Shown: one piece after another, positions 1 to 8,395 of the stretch | Position numbering within the stretch: the stretch's first letter is position 1 | Layout: each line of letters begins with the position of its first letter | Source of the DNA: Salinicoccus sesuvii | Lineage (GTDB): Bacteria > Bacillota > Bacilli > Staphylococcales > Salinicoccaceae | Reading direction: 5' to 3' | DNA length: 64,000 nt | Assembly: GCF_042648145.1 (NCBI RefSeq) | Contig: NZ_JBHRWV010000009.1 | Location: forward strand, 62,001 to 126,000 | Notes under the pieces: model-generated | What the model was told of the DNA's origin: nothing | The model's database searches: none | Seen by the model: the letters and a program-made list of their open reading frames with translations, nothing else | Position numbers and translations under genes: made by a program

Positions 1-127
1 TAATACTGGCGTCACCCATATGCTATTTTTTATTTTTAGTAGATACTTCATCTCAATGCTCCTATTCATTAGATCTTATAGTGCATCATACCCTTCACCA
101 TACGGGTTACTCAATTCAAAAATAATA

Positions 128-160
128 AGAGACCTGCAATCGCAATGATTGCAGGTCTCT
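128..160. terminator. Hairpin terminator downstream of doxX
   Basis: A 14-bp perfect inverted repeat (128..141 with 147..160, 5-nt loop). On the minus strand the stem is followed by TATTATTTTTG, which fits Rho-independent termination of the doxX transcript. The plus-strand side has only a weak T-rich tail. No gene is visible in bases 1-127. Confidence 0.8.
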
Positions 161-172
161 CTTAATACTTAT

Positions 173-688
173 CTATTCTGTTACTTCACGCTTGCGACCA
201 TTCATCCGGAAATGGCGACGCCCCTCTTTGTTTTCACGGTGCAAGAAGCGATCCAGCCCGAAGCTACCTGCTTTATGTCCAGATACAAGGATGATCATGC
301 CGATGATGATGTAGAGCGGATTCACTGACACTGTACCGGCAAATAGGAATGCAAAGTTCATCATCAAACCGAAGAATGCAGCGTATGCGGTAAATCCACC
401 GAGAATCAGACCCAAACCGACGAATACTTCTCCCCACGGCACCATAACATTGATTACCGGGCTCATTTGTAGAAAGACATTTTCAACCAAGAAGGTGTAC
501 CAAGGATATACTGGGTTGCCATCTGGTCCGAGAACCGGATTCTGTACAGCATTTTGCAGGAAACCTGATGCGTCAAAACCACTCGTCACTTTACCAAGAC
601 CACTTGTAAACCACCCGAAACCAAGATAGAACCTCAACACCAACAATACAATCTCACTTGCTTTGTGTGCTTTCAACCAATTAATCAT
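173..688 (-). CDS. DoxX family membrane protein
   Basis: A 171-residue integral membrane protein with about four hydrophobic segments, starting near residues 14-30 (LLVLRFYLGFGWFTSGLGK) and ending with a basic tail. This matches the DoxX/DoxD-like family, whose members are small quinone- or redox-linked membrane proteins; the biochemical role of this subgroup is unsettled. The ATG is preceded by GAGAGGAG. The gene is monocistronic, with its own promoter (731-761) and terminator. A Rex-like palindrome lies in the promoter spacer, suggesting redox control (inference). Confidence 0.85.
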   Translation of the reverse strand: MINWLKAHKASEIVLLVLRFYLGFGWFTSGLGKVTSGFDASGFLQNAVQNPVLGPDGNPVYPWYTFLVENVFLQMSPVINVMVPWGEVFVGLGLILGGFTAYAAFFGLMMNFAFLFAGTVSVNPLYIIIGMIILVSGHKAGSFGLDRFLHRENKEGRRHFRMNGRKREVTE

Positions 689-732
689 AATATTTGCTCC
701 TCTCTTTATGTACCGTTCTTTTCTATAGTTTT

Positions 733-761
733 ATTATATGTGAAATGTATCACAAATGCAA
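733..761 (-). promoter_or_regulatory. doxX promoter with Rex-like operator in the spacer
   Basis: On the minus strand, -35 TTGCAT (756..761) and -10 TATAAT (733..738) are separated by 17 bp. The spacer is almost entirely a palindrome, ATGTGAAATGTATCACAA (738..755), close to the staphylococcal Rex consensus TTGTGAAWWWWTTCACAA. A protein bound here would directly block RNA polymerase. Confidence 0.65.
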
Positions 762-812
762 TACTTTTTTGTTATTTTTTTCACATAAATTTTAAGCAGA
801 CTAATAATAGAA

Positions 813-838
813 AAACCCCCTTCGTATAAAGGAGGTTT
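813..838 (-). terminator. Terminator of the alpha/beta hydrolase gene
   Basis: A 10-bp stem with one mismatch (813..822 with 829..838). On the minus strand it is followed by TTTTTCTATT, just after the stop codon of the hydrolase gene. Confidence 0.7.
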
Positions 839-856
839 GAGATATAGAAGTGTAAC

Positions 857-1717
857 TTACTTTAAGAATTTCAGAATCTGTTCATTTACGTAGTCTGGTT
901 GTTCCTGGTGAACCCAATGCGTCCCATCATCTACCCAAGCTACTGTATTACTGCTTGTGTTATTCAGGCTTTCTTCAGCCAGTTCCTTAGATAGAAATTG
1001 ATCACCTTTTCCCCAAATAATCTTTACGGGGATTTCGATAGTATTTTTCGGGAGATACTTCGTACTGTAGGGTATGGCACGATACCAGTTGAGCATGCTC
1101 GTTAGGGCATAAGGCCTTGCCCATGCTATTCTATAAGCATCTAGCTCATCTTCCGTAAACGTCCCCTCACGACTCGTCTCAACGAGTGCCTGGGCCATAT
1201 ACGCATAATCTTTACCGCTCAGAATCTTTTCAGGTAGTAAAGGAATCTGGAAAAAAGCCATATATGAACTCTTTAGCGCTTGTGACGGTTTTTTTGATAA
1301 AACTTTTGGCAGTACAGTAGGGTATGGCATATTGATCACAATCAGACGCTTCACCTTTTCAGGATGTGTCCCAGCAAGCTGCCAAGCCACACCCCCACCC
1401 CAGTCGTGACCGATGACTGCTGCATTCTCATATCCGTAATGTTCAATCAGTTCGAGAATATCCTGTTCTAGCTTATCGATACTATAGGCATTTCTACCTT
1501 CAGGCTTATCACTCTTGTTATATCCACGTTGGTCCGGTACGACGACTCGGTAGCCTGCATCAGCCAACACACGAATCTGCTTCCGCCAACTGAACCAGAA
1601 TTCTGGAAAGCCATGAAGTAGGACGACCAGTTCTCCATCTTCAGGTCCTGAAACAGCCACATGGAGCTGAATACCATTCGTCTGAACATATTCAAATTCA
1701 ATATCTGTTACAGCCAC
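857..1717 (-). CDS. Alpha/beta hydrolase, epoxide-hydrolase-like
   Basis: 286 residues with a GTG start at 1717. A further upstream ATG at 1735 overlaps the ribosome-binding site ACAGGAGG, so the GTG is preferred. The alpha/beta hydrolase fold shows an oxyanion-hole motif HGFPEFW, the nucleophile elbow GHDWGG with Asp as nucleophile, an acid-side segment WGKGDQF and a C-terminal GTHWVHQEQPD with the catalytic His. Asp instead of Ser as nucleophile points to the epoxide hydrolase/haloalkane dehalogenase branch. The substrate cannot be told from sequence. No signal peptide, so cytosolic. Confidence 0.85.
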   Translation of the reverse strand: MAVTDIEFEYVQTNGIQLHVAVSGPEDGELVVLLHGFPEFWFSWRKQIRVLADAGYRVVVPDQRGYNKSDKPEGRNAYSIDKLEQDILELIEHYGYENAAVIGHDWGGGVAWQLAGTHPEKVKRLIVINMPYPTVLPKVLSKKPSQALKSSYMAFFQIPLLPEKILSGKDYAYMAQALVETSREGTFTEDELDAYRIAWARPYALTSMLNWYRAIPYSTKYLPKNTIEIPVKIIWGKGDQFLSKELAEESLNNTSSNTVAWVDDGTHWVHQEQPDYVNEQILKFLK

Positions 1718-1817
1718 AATTAATCCTCCTGTCATATATTAGATATTCATCTTATTCCCTCTATTCTCAACTGTACCCAGGTTTTTAGCCACAAACCACA
1801 TTTTGGAATACAAAAAG

Positions 1818-1843
1818 CCTCTTTGCCATTCGTAGCAAAGAGG
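1818..1843 (-). terminator. Terminator downstream of the yqxD-like gene
   Basis: A perfect 9-bp stem (CCTCTTTGC, 1818..1826, with 1835..1843) and an 8-nt loop, followed on the minus strand by CTTTTTG. It lies about 160 bp past the stop of the YqxD/YaiI gene. Confidence 0.7.
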
Positions 1844-2001
1844 TTATATAGTCAAGGTGTCTCACTGCAGAAGACTCACAATGCGTGCAGTGATGAAAAT
1901 CTGCTCTTTAACTTTTCTTGATAAGTTCCATACAAGACCTTTGGTCAGATCTCCTATACTTTTCTACGTGAGAGCCTGAAAGCGGAAGGAGGGATGAATG
2001 A

Positions 2002-2454
2002 CTATTCTTCGTGGATCATCTCTAGCTTCTGTTTAAATAGAGATAGAAACGCAGCTTTATCCTCTTTGCTGAATGGCTTCGGACCTTTTGTCCGGCCGCC
2101 ACTCTTACGAATCATACTGCCCATATGGCGCGTTGCAAGTAGATTGTCTATATTCAAGTCGTTGTATTCGAATCCCTTGTGATGTAGCACGAAGCATCCT
2201 TTAGGTAAAAGCAAAGAAGCCAGCCCATAATCTTGGGTGATAACAATATTACCCTTTTTTGCTAGCTGAACAATTCTGAAATCTGCTGCATCGGGCCCTG
2301 CCTCTACGTAGATGGCTTCTACATGTACCGGTAAATCTTTCTCCGAGTAGTGGGAGAGGCTCGATACCAATATCACCGGAAAGCGTAGTCGGCCCGCTTC
2401 CTCTATAACGATATCCTTTACTGGGCATGCATCTGCGTCCACGATAATTTTCAT
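2002..2454 (-). CDS. UPF0178 (DUF188) family protein, YqxD/YaiI
   Basis: 150 residues beginning MKIIVDADACPVKD, the signature N-terminus of the DUF188/UPF0178 family, with the later motif VITQDYGLASLLL typical of PIN-like Asp-containing folds. A nuclease-like role has been suggested for the fold but is not established. A strong AGGAGG lies 8 nt before the ATG. Stand-alone gene. Confidence 0.9.
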   Translation of the reverse strand: MKIIVDADACPVKDIVIEEAGRLRFPVILVSSLSHYSEKDLPVHVEAIYVEAGPDAADFRIVQLAKKGNIVITQDYGLASLLLPKGCFVLHHKGFEYNDLNIDNLLATRHMGSMIRKSGGRTKGPKPFSKEDKAAFLSLFKQKLEMIHEE

Positions 2455-2540
2455 TCTTACGTCCTCCTTATCCTATTCAGTATATCAGAGACCGAATGGA
2501 CACCGCTTCAGTAATTGATTCGATATTTTTCAAGATATAC

Positions 2541-2937
2541 TTAAATGGGACTACTTAATGATAAGAACATGAAACCGGACGAAGAGGCTTCAATGAAAGC
2601 TAAAATGAAAAAGGGAAATACTGTTTATTGCTTTAAAGCGACGAACACGAAAGGCTCCTGAATTGGTAATGCGAGTATATCGAGGAAGACATATAGAAAA
2701 GACACATAACCTTTGGATGCCAGACCGTCGGAAAAGGCGAACAAGAAAAGGATTTCTATTATAGGATTAATAAGTCGATGCAACTTATGAAACACTTGGG
2801 ACAGCCTGAACGAACTAATCGAAGACTACTTGAAGTCCATACAGAATTGATTGAAGTGGAAGCATAATTGTGGGACTTATACAGTAAACTCTCCAAGAAT
2901 AGACACCAGAAAGCCAGAGCAGATGGGGAGGCGACCA
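2541..2937 (+). pseudogene. Decayed gene remnant, frameshifted and stopped
   Basis: Three stretches that look coding lie one after another in different plus-strand frames. The first runs from an ATG at about 2548 until TGA at 2661. A second, basic stretch follows in another frame to about 2760. A third begins near 2720 and includes MKHLGQPERTNRRLLEVHTE, then an in-frame TAA and a further open stretch (LWDLYSKLSKNRHQKARADG) to about 2940. The pattern fits an old gene with at least two frameshifts and a nonsense change. I do not recognise the family. Confidence 0.35.
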
Positions 2938-2985
2938 CTTAAACTGGTTCCACCGCCTAAGCTCTGACGTTGGTCAATCATCGTT

Positions 2986-3432
2986 TTATCCATACTCCTT
3001 TTGGTGTGCTCTCTTCAACTTGAGATAATCTTCATCTTCCCGAACCGTTTTCCACTTTTCTTCAAAAATAGAAGCTGATTCTGCTTTTTCGGAATCAATA
3101 TCTCGCTCATTCACTTCACCGTTCTTGTCGTACTTTTTGCCACCTTTATAATTTGCGTAGCGTCGAGATCTTGTGTAGCCCATTTGCAAAAATTTCCTCG
3201 ACATATCCATGCCAACAAAATCATTTTTTTCCTTATAATCCAGATACATCTGATATATCTTGTCAGAAGACTCTCTTGCAATATCTGGTGTCTTGAAACG
3301 CCAATGCGGAAGAATCTCACTCTTATAAGGTTCCACCATCAGCACACCCTGCTCGCCTCTTCCTACTCTGTACAGTTCAGGTTGCTCACGGAAGTCAATG
3401 TTATCAAAATCCATGTCATAGTCAAAAGCCAT
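2986..3432 (-). CDS. DUF4385 domain-containing protein
   Basis: 148 residues, acidic N-terminus and a highly charged C-terminus. The central block YRVGRGEQGVLMVEPYKSEI and the following LPHWRFKTPDIA are the hallmark of DUF4385. The function of this family is unknown. A weak GAGG site sits 9 nt before the ATG. The gene stands alone, downstream of the decayed region and convergent with nothing obvious. Confidence 0.75.
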   Translation of the reverse strand: MAFDYDMDFDNIDFREQPELYRVGRGEQGVLMVEPYKSEILPHWRFKTPDIARESSDKIYQMYLDYKEKNDFVGMDMSRKFLQMGYTRSRRYANYKGGKKYDKNGEVNERDIDSEKAESASIFEEKWKTVREDEDYLKLKRAHQKEYG

Positions 3433-3541
3433 TCATGTTCGCCTCACTTTATCTTTTAAACTCATGTACCCGTTATGGATATTCGATATGTGATTGAATC
3501 AATTATTTAATAATAAATAATCTGATTAGACAATTGAATTA

Positions 3542-4327
3542 CTACTTTGAAGGTCGCGTTACTCTCTCTGTGATGAGAGCCATACCTTTTCTTGTTATAA
3601 ATCTACTCACTTGGGCGACCCAGTAATTATTAGCACCATCTACAATGTAACTCTTATTTTTTGCGATACCTTTAAAACCTGTCTTGACGACAGACTCTGG
3701 TGTTCCTCTGATTCCTCCCGGCATGTCTGTTGTTCCCATGACATCGAAAAATGATGTCTTCGTAGTACCGGGACAAAGTGCCAAAATCCTTACTCCAAGC
3801 CGACGATTCTCTGCATAGAGGGCTTCAGAGAATGACAGAACAAATGCTTTCGTCGCTGCATAGGTTGCCATGTAGGCAAGCGGCTGAAATGAAGCTACAG
3901 AGGCTAAGTTTACAATAATACCATCCCTCTGCTGCTGCATATGTGGTAGGAATTGGTGTGTTAGTCCTACAAGTGTAGATATATTGAGTCGAATCATTTC
4001 CTGCTCTCGATCAATCGAAATCGTTTCGAAACGGCCGTGTGTACCAAAACCTGCATTATTGATCAAAATATCAACGTTCAATCCAAACTTTTCTATACGT
4101 TCTCCTAACTCATGTACTGAATTCGCTTCAGACAAATCTAGCGGAATGACATACGTGTCCACTTTATACTTAAATGATAGCTCGTCTGCCAATGCATTAA
4201 GCTTTTCATCAGATCGTGCAACCAGAATAATATCACTCCCTTTGGAAGCAAGTTCTTCCGCGTACGCCTTCCCAATGCCGCCTGAGGCACCTGTAACAAG
4301 TGCTGTCTTACCTTTGTATTTCACCAT
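3542..4327 (-). CDS. SDR family NAD(P)-dependent oxidoreductase
   Basis: 261 residues from the ATG at 4327, which has GGAGG 8 nt upstream. The longer open frame to 4408 lacks a ribosome-binding site and adds a non-family extension. Rossmann fold with TGASGGIG at the N-terminus, NNAGFG in the middle, catalytic Ser in NLASVASF and catalytic YxxxK in TYAATKAF. This is a classical short-chain dehydrogenase; the substrate is unknown. It is the last chromosomal gene before the genomic island. Confidence 0.88.
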   Translation of the reverse strand: MVKYKGKTALVTGASGGIGKAYAEELASKGSDIILVARSDEKLNALADELSFKYKVDTYVIPLDLSEANSVHELGERIEKFGLNVDILINNAGFGTHGRFETISIDREQEMIRLNISTLVGLTHQFLPHMQQQRDGIIVNLASVASFQPLAYMATYAATKAFVLSFSEALYAENRRLGVRILALCPGTTKTSFFDVMGTTDMPGGIRGTPESVVKTGFKGIAKNKSYIVDGANNYWVAQVSRFITRKGMALITERVTRPSK

Positions 4328-4521
4328 CTCCATAACCTCCACTTTACTTGTATAATAAATAGGGATCCCAAACTTTTTAGAAACCTCTATCCATATTTGC
4401 TTTCGCAAATTTCTGCAGGTAGATTTACTTCAATTATATCTACAAGTATCTTCTCTAATATATCAAAATATAATATGTTCTATTTATAATTAAGCTTAAA
4501 GATTTGTTTAGATAAAACAAA
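4328..4521. other. Intergenic region without a recognised gene
   Basis: AT-rich spacer between the SDR gene and the displaced rpsI terminator. It should hold the SDR promoter (a TATTATAC stretch is present on the minus strand) but no convincing -35 was found. Confidence 0.4.
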
Positions 4522-4554
4522 AAAGCACTTCCCAAGTAATTTGGGAAGTGCTTT
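4522..4554 (-). terminator. Native rpsI operon terminator, displaced by the island
   Basis: A perfect 14-bp stem (4522..4535 with 4541..4554) followed on the minus strand by TTTTGTTTTATC. It sits 17 bp beyond the left copy of the 16-bp repeat that encodes the end of rpsI. Joining the two repeats would put this terminator directly after the rpsI stop codon. It now lies about 11.3 kb from rpsI. Confidence 0.85.
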
Positions 4555-4571
4555 GAAACGATAATATCTCG

Positions 4572-4587
4572 ATTAACGTTTTGAGAA
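4572..4587. repeat. Left attachment site core of the island
   Basis: ATTAACGTTTTGAGAA, identical to 15904..15919. On the minus strand it spells the last codons and stop of rpsI (F-S-K-R-stop). It marks one junction of the integrated element; the direct repeat is what a tyrosine recombinase leaves at the two ends. Confidence 0.9.
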
Positions 4588-4830
4588 ATATCTAGATAAT
4601 TTTCAAGTGTAGCTAATTCATGGAAATCCTTTTATATCAATGTTGCAGGAATTATTATATGGATAAAAATGTATGAAGAAGGATTGAAATTAATATTACT
4701 TGAACCAATTTGAACCAAAAAGATGGATGCTAGTTGAATACATCGTTAATTTATCCAAAATAATTCTAGCTTTACTAATTTCACTTTAAATACTTAACAA
4801 ATTTAAGTACAATGCTAGAATAATGATCTG
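4588..4830. promoter_or_regulatory. Left end of the island with candidate integrase/Xis arm sites
   Basis: No gene. It contains TTGAACCAATTTGAACCAAA (from 4700), two tandem TTGAACCAA units, closely matching 15850..15872 near the other end. It also contains GATGCTAGTTGAATACA (4726..4742), whose exact reverse complement is at 14716..14732 in the xis-int spacer. Repeats shared by both ends and the recombination genes are what arm-type binding sites look like. Confidence 0.6.
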
Positions 4831-7776
4831 TTAGTTCTGAGTCCAATTAATATAATTTGCTGCTGTAATATCAATATGTTTCTTACTATACGAATTAATT
4901 GATATTTTTAGTACATTCTCAGCAGGCAAAGACATTTTTGACATAAGCAAGTCAGAAAAGTTCTTATTGTGTGTACTTACAATTATTTGTTTTTCTTCGT
5001 TATTAATTAGCGAGGTGAGAACATCAATGAACGAATATGTGTTAACATCGTCTAAATGTTGAAAAGGATCGTCAATTCCGATTATGTTCAGATTACTCCA
5101 ATTTTGTGTAATATTTAAAGATAAGAAGATACTAAGTGCAAGAATTGTGGATTGTGCTGCGCTAAAATTTAGATTCGCATTTACTTCTTGTTTAAGTTGT
5201 TCTTTAGTTAGATCATCCAATAGTCCCCAATCATCTTCCTCCGAAAGTAATACGTATAAGTCATTCTCTCTAGTTACAAGTTTGACATGTTTGTAGTATG
5301 CGTGAGGAGAGATTTGCCTAAAGAACTGATTAATTATATTGCTATTATCTTTTAGGTACTTGTTAATCAAATCACTCTGAACATTTGTGTGTATTTTTTT
5401 TAACACTTCAATATTACTTAAGTTTTCTTCCGCTAATGTACGCTCAAAATCCTTATTCTTTTTAAGCTTAACGATTTTCTCTTTTTGACCTTGTATTTTC
5501 GTCAACTTATCTTGCTCTTTGAAAGCTGAAACGTTCTTTAAGCTAGATACAATTTCAGCATCAATATCCAATATCATTTTTGATTGTTGATTAATATATC
5601 TTAAACATTCATCAATACTGTAACTTTTGAATGTTTTAGGATAATCTGATTCTAATGTCTTTACAACGAAGTTAATTTGGTCAATTTTATTTCTAATACT
5701 ATCGATTGTAGATTCCAGTTCAACTGTTTTTAATTTCAACTGTTTAAATGATTTTTTATTTTTATCTAAATAGTTATCCAATTCCTTAACTCTTGTAGCG
5801 ATTTCATCTTTACTGAATACAGACGTAAACTTACCCTTAAAAGGCTTCTTTAGATTCTCATACTTTTTCTCATTCAAACTGATTTTCTCTCTTACAGATT
5901 TCAACTCATTAGACTTATCAAGCACATCCTTAATTAAGTTATAATAATGTTCATGTTCATTTATAAAAGTGTCAATCTCTTTTATTGTAATTTTTATATT
6001 TTGTCTATCTAAACCTGACAAATCCAGAATAATAGATTCAAGGTATATTTTCTTACGTTCAATAGTTTTTTTACTTTTCAAAGTTACATTTAGTTTTTCT
6101 TCTATTGATTTGATATGCTCTTGTAAAGACTTTATCTCGTTATCTATACTTGAAATTGCAGAAAGTTCTTCGCTAAGCTTTATCTCAACTCCATCATACT
6201 TTTCTTGGCCTTCTTTTAGTTTAAATTCAACATGGCTCAAGAGAGCATTTACATCTTTAAAATCACTACCACAGACAGGACACTCTTTCTCGGATTCTCT
6301 ATTTAAGAGACTTCTTTGTAGTGAGAAAGTTATTTGTTGAAAATTATCTGCACGAATGTCCTTCTTCTTAGATTTTAACTGGTCAATAATTTTATTCTTC
6401 TTCTCCCTATTACTGTAAGCTCGTTCAAGTTGTTCTTTTTTGTCTCTAATTTCACTCTCAATACTTTTCAATTTTTTGTTTGTTACCTCTAGTTCTTTAA
6501 TTTTATTCATTAACTCTAATCTATTTAAATTTTTCTCTTTACTTTCTTTTTTAAATTCAAATTCTTTTATAAAAGTACTGTAGTTATTATACTTTTCGAT
6601 GATTTTTTTAATTTCTATATTGCTGTTAATATAAGATTGATAGTTTATTATTTCGTTCTCTTTACCTTTTAGATCATTTAATTCTTCTTGCAAACCATTT
6701 ATTTCATGAAGGTTTTCTTCAAGCAATGACAATTGATTTTTTCTACTTTCAGCTCGTTTTTTTCCCTGTTCTCTTTTTTCTAATTCTCTATTGGTATCTA
6801 ACAAATGCTTATACGAAGCGTCAAGTTTTGTTTGTTCTTCATTTAAATCGGAATTAGTTATCTCAAATCTATGTATCCTAGAAATCATATTTTGTAATTT
6901 TCTATTTTTATTCTCTAAGTTTTCCCTTTGATTTCTAATTTTCTGGATTTCATCTTCTTCCAGGCTTTGGATCTTTAAAGTATCATAACTAACAAAATGT
7001 TCTGGTAAAGAATCAAAATATTTATTTAAGTTACTAATTAAATGCGCCTCATTAATTTCACCAGTATATTCCATTATATATTCGTTATCACTATACCGTG
7101 TGTCAAGGCGCTTTATTTCGCTTTTAATATCTTTAAGCTCTGAGTCTATACGATTTAATTCATTCTCAAAAGCACCCTTGCTCTTATTAATGTAATTTCT
7201 TAATTCTTTCCCATATTTATCAAGACCAAGTATATTTTCAAGTTTTGCATATCTATCAGTTGGTTTATCAACCTTCACAAAGTCTTCTAAAGTCTCTTGA
7301 GATAAGATCTGGGTAGAAGCAAATATTGAACTAAAGTTGTTCAACTTTTGTTCTTGATTTAAAAAGTTTCCTTTTGTAATTAGATTGATTATAGCTCTTA
7401 ATCCATCTCGAATAGTGTACTGTTGACCTTCAACAAAGAGCTTTTTGTCTATATTCCCTGATAATAGTTTACGAACTTCTCTTCTAATAGTACTTACATT
7501 TCCATCTCTATTAACTATATCCACTTCTACACTAGATATATAGGTTTGCTTTAGATACTCGTGATTATTAACAAGATAGTTAAATTTGGATTGTTCACTG
7601 CTACCAGAAAAACGATTTAATTCGCCTGTGAACACCCAATTTATAGCATCAAATATCGTACTTTTACCGTGTCCATTTGAACCCTCAATTAATATCACTT
7701 TCTTATCTTTCAAGTCGAACTCATGGACACCTCTAAATATTCTAAAATTCTCCACTCTAAGTCGACTAATCTTCAT
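4831..7776 (-). CDS. Rad50/SMC-like ABC ATPase of a Lamassu/ABC-3C system (LmuB-like)
   Basis: 981 residues from the ATG at 7776 (AGGAG 8 nt upstream). A GTG codon one earlier is possible. N-terminal ABC half-head MKISRLRVENFRIF with Walker A GSNGHGKST near residue 33. Two long coiled-coil arms (about 190-480 and 515-780) flank a central CPVCGSDF near residue 500, like the Rad50 zinc hook. The C-terminal half-head has a signature-like NFSAAQS, Walker B NIIGIDDPFQHLDD near 900 and the H-loop STHNKNF. It overlaps the middle-component gene by 11 bp, implying translational coupling. In Lamassu the SMC-like subunit is thought to sense DNA and release the nuclease; this role is inferred by family. 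Confidence 0.87.
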   Translation of the reverse strand: MKISRLRVENFRIFRGVHEFDLKDKKVILIEGSNGHGKSTIFDAINWVFTGELNRFSGSSEQSKFNYLVNNHEYLKQTYISSVEVDIVNRDGNVSTIRREVRKLLSGNIDKKLFVEGQQYTIRDGLRAIINLITKGNFLNQEQKLNNFSSIFASTQILSQETLEDFVKVDKPTDRYAKLENILGLDKYGKELRNYINKSKGAFENELNRIDSELKDIKSEIKRLDTRYSDNEYIMEYTGEINEAHLISNLNKYFDSLPEHFVSYDTLKIQSLEEDEIQKIRNQRENLENKNRKLQNMISRIHRFEITNSDLNEEQTKLDASYKHLLDTNRELEKREQGKKRAESRKNQLSLLEENLHEINGLQEELNDLKGKENEIINYQSYINSNIEIKKIIEKYNNYSTFIKEFEFKKESKEKNLNRLELMNKIKELEVTNKKLKSIESEIRDKKEQLERAYSNREKKNKIIDQLKSKKKDIRADNFQQITFSLQRSLLNRESEKECPVCGSDFKDVNALLSHVEFKLKEGQEKYDGVEIKLSEELSAISSIDNEIKSLQEHIKSIEEKLNVTLKSKKTIERKKIYLESIILDLSGLDRQNIKITIKEIDTFINEHEHYYNLIKDVLDKSNELKSVREKISLNEKKYENLKKPFKGKFTSVFSKDEIATRVKELDNYLDKNKKSFKQLKLKTVELESTIDSIRNKIDQINFVVKTLESDYPKTFKSYSIDECLRYINQQSKMILDIDAEIVSSLKNVSAFKEQDKLTKIQGQKEKIVKLKKNKDFERTLAEENLSNIEVLKKIHTNVQSDLINKYLKDNSNIINQFFRQISPHAYYKHVKLVTRENDLYVLLSEEDDWGLLDDLTKEQLKQEVNANLNFSAAQSTILALSIFLSLNITQNWSNLNIIGIDDPFQHLDDVNTYSFIDVLTSLINNEEKQIIVSTHNKNFSDLLMSKMSLPAENVLKISINSYSKKHIDITAANYINWTQN

Positions 7777-8395
7777 CACTTACACTCCTGATTCCTATAT
7801 TAATGATATCTTTTTCAAGTTTACTAGTTTCTTCTAAGAGGGAATAAGAAGTGAAATAGTAATCTAATAAGTTACTTGCTAGTGAGTAAAAACTATCGAG
7901 ACTTTCTTTCTCTTCCCCAACAAAATGATTTATCATATTAAAATTTAAGATTCCAGATTTGAACTCTTGATCATAATCGAATTGTGGAATTTTAATAAAT
8001 TGATTGTTTAAAAAAGGAACATCCGTTATTTCATCTATTGATTGAAAAACATATTTTTTACAAACGTATTCATCTTTAATAACCTTGTTTATGGTAAGCG
8101 CTAAATCATCGTCATTATTCAGATCAAAGTTAAGAATCATGAAAAAGTAAATATTATTTTTGTGATTTGCAGAAAGATAATTATAAATGCTTGCTATAAG
8201 TGGCTGTTCGGAAATATACCAGTCAAGAAATAACGATTTTGCCTCGTATTCTTTTACAAAAATCACTCTTGAGTCCTTTACCCACATCTGTATCCCACTA
8301 TAAGACATGTCCTCCTGAAAGGGTTCAAACTCCATTAATTCATAATCCATCTGCTTAAATTTAATAATCAACTCTTCAATTTGCAAAGAGATCAC
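7766..8395 (-). CDS. Middle component of a Lamassu/ABC-3C system (LmuC-like)
   Basis: 209 residues, acidic, no membrane segment. GTG start directly adjacent to the TAG of the nuclease gene, with GAGGGG very close. A TTG three codons later, with AGGTG 6 nt upstream, is an alternative start. The sequence has no catalytic motif I recognise. Its size, low conservation and position between the effector and the Rad50-like ATPase match the 'middle component' of ABC-three-component systems and LmuC of Lamassu. The assignment rests mainly on context. Confidence 0.65.
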   Translation of the reverse strand: MISLQIEELIIKFKQMDYELMEFEPFQEDMSYSGIQMWVKDSRVIFVKEYEAKSLFLDWYISEQPLIASIYNYLSANHKNNIYFFMILNFDLNNDDDLALTINKVIKDEYVCKKYVFQSIDEITDVPFLNNQFIKIPQFDYDQEFKSGILNFNMINHFVGEEKESLDSFYSLASNLLDYYFTSYSLLEETSKLEKDIINIGIRSVSDED

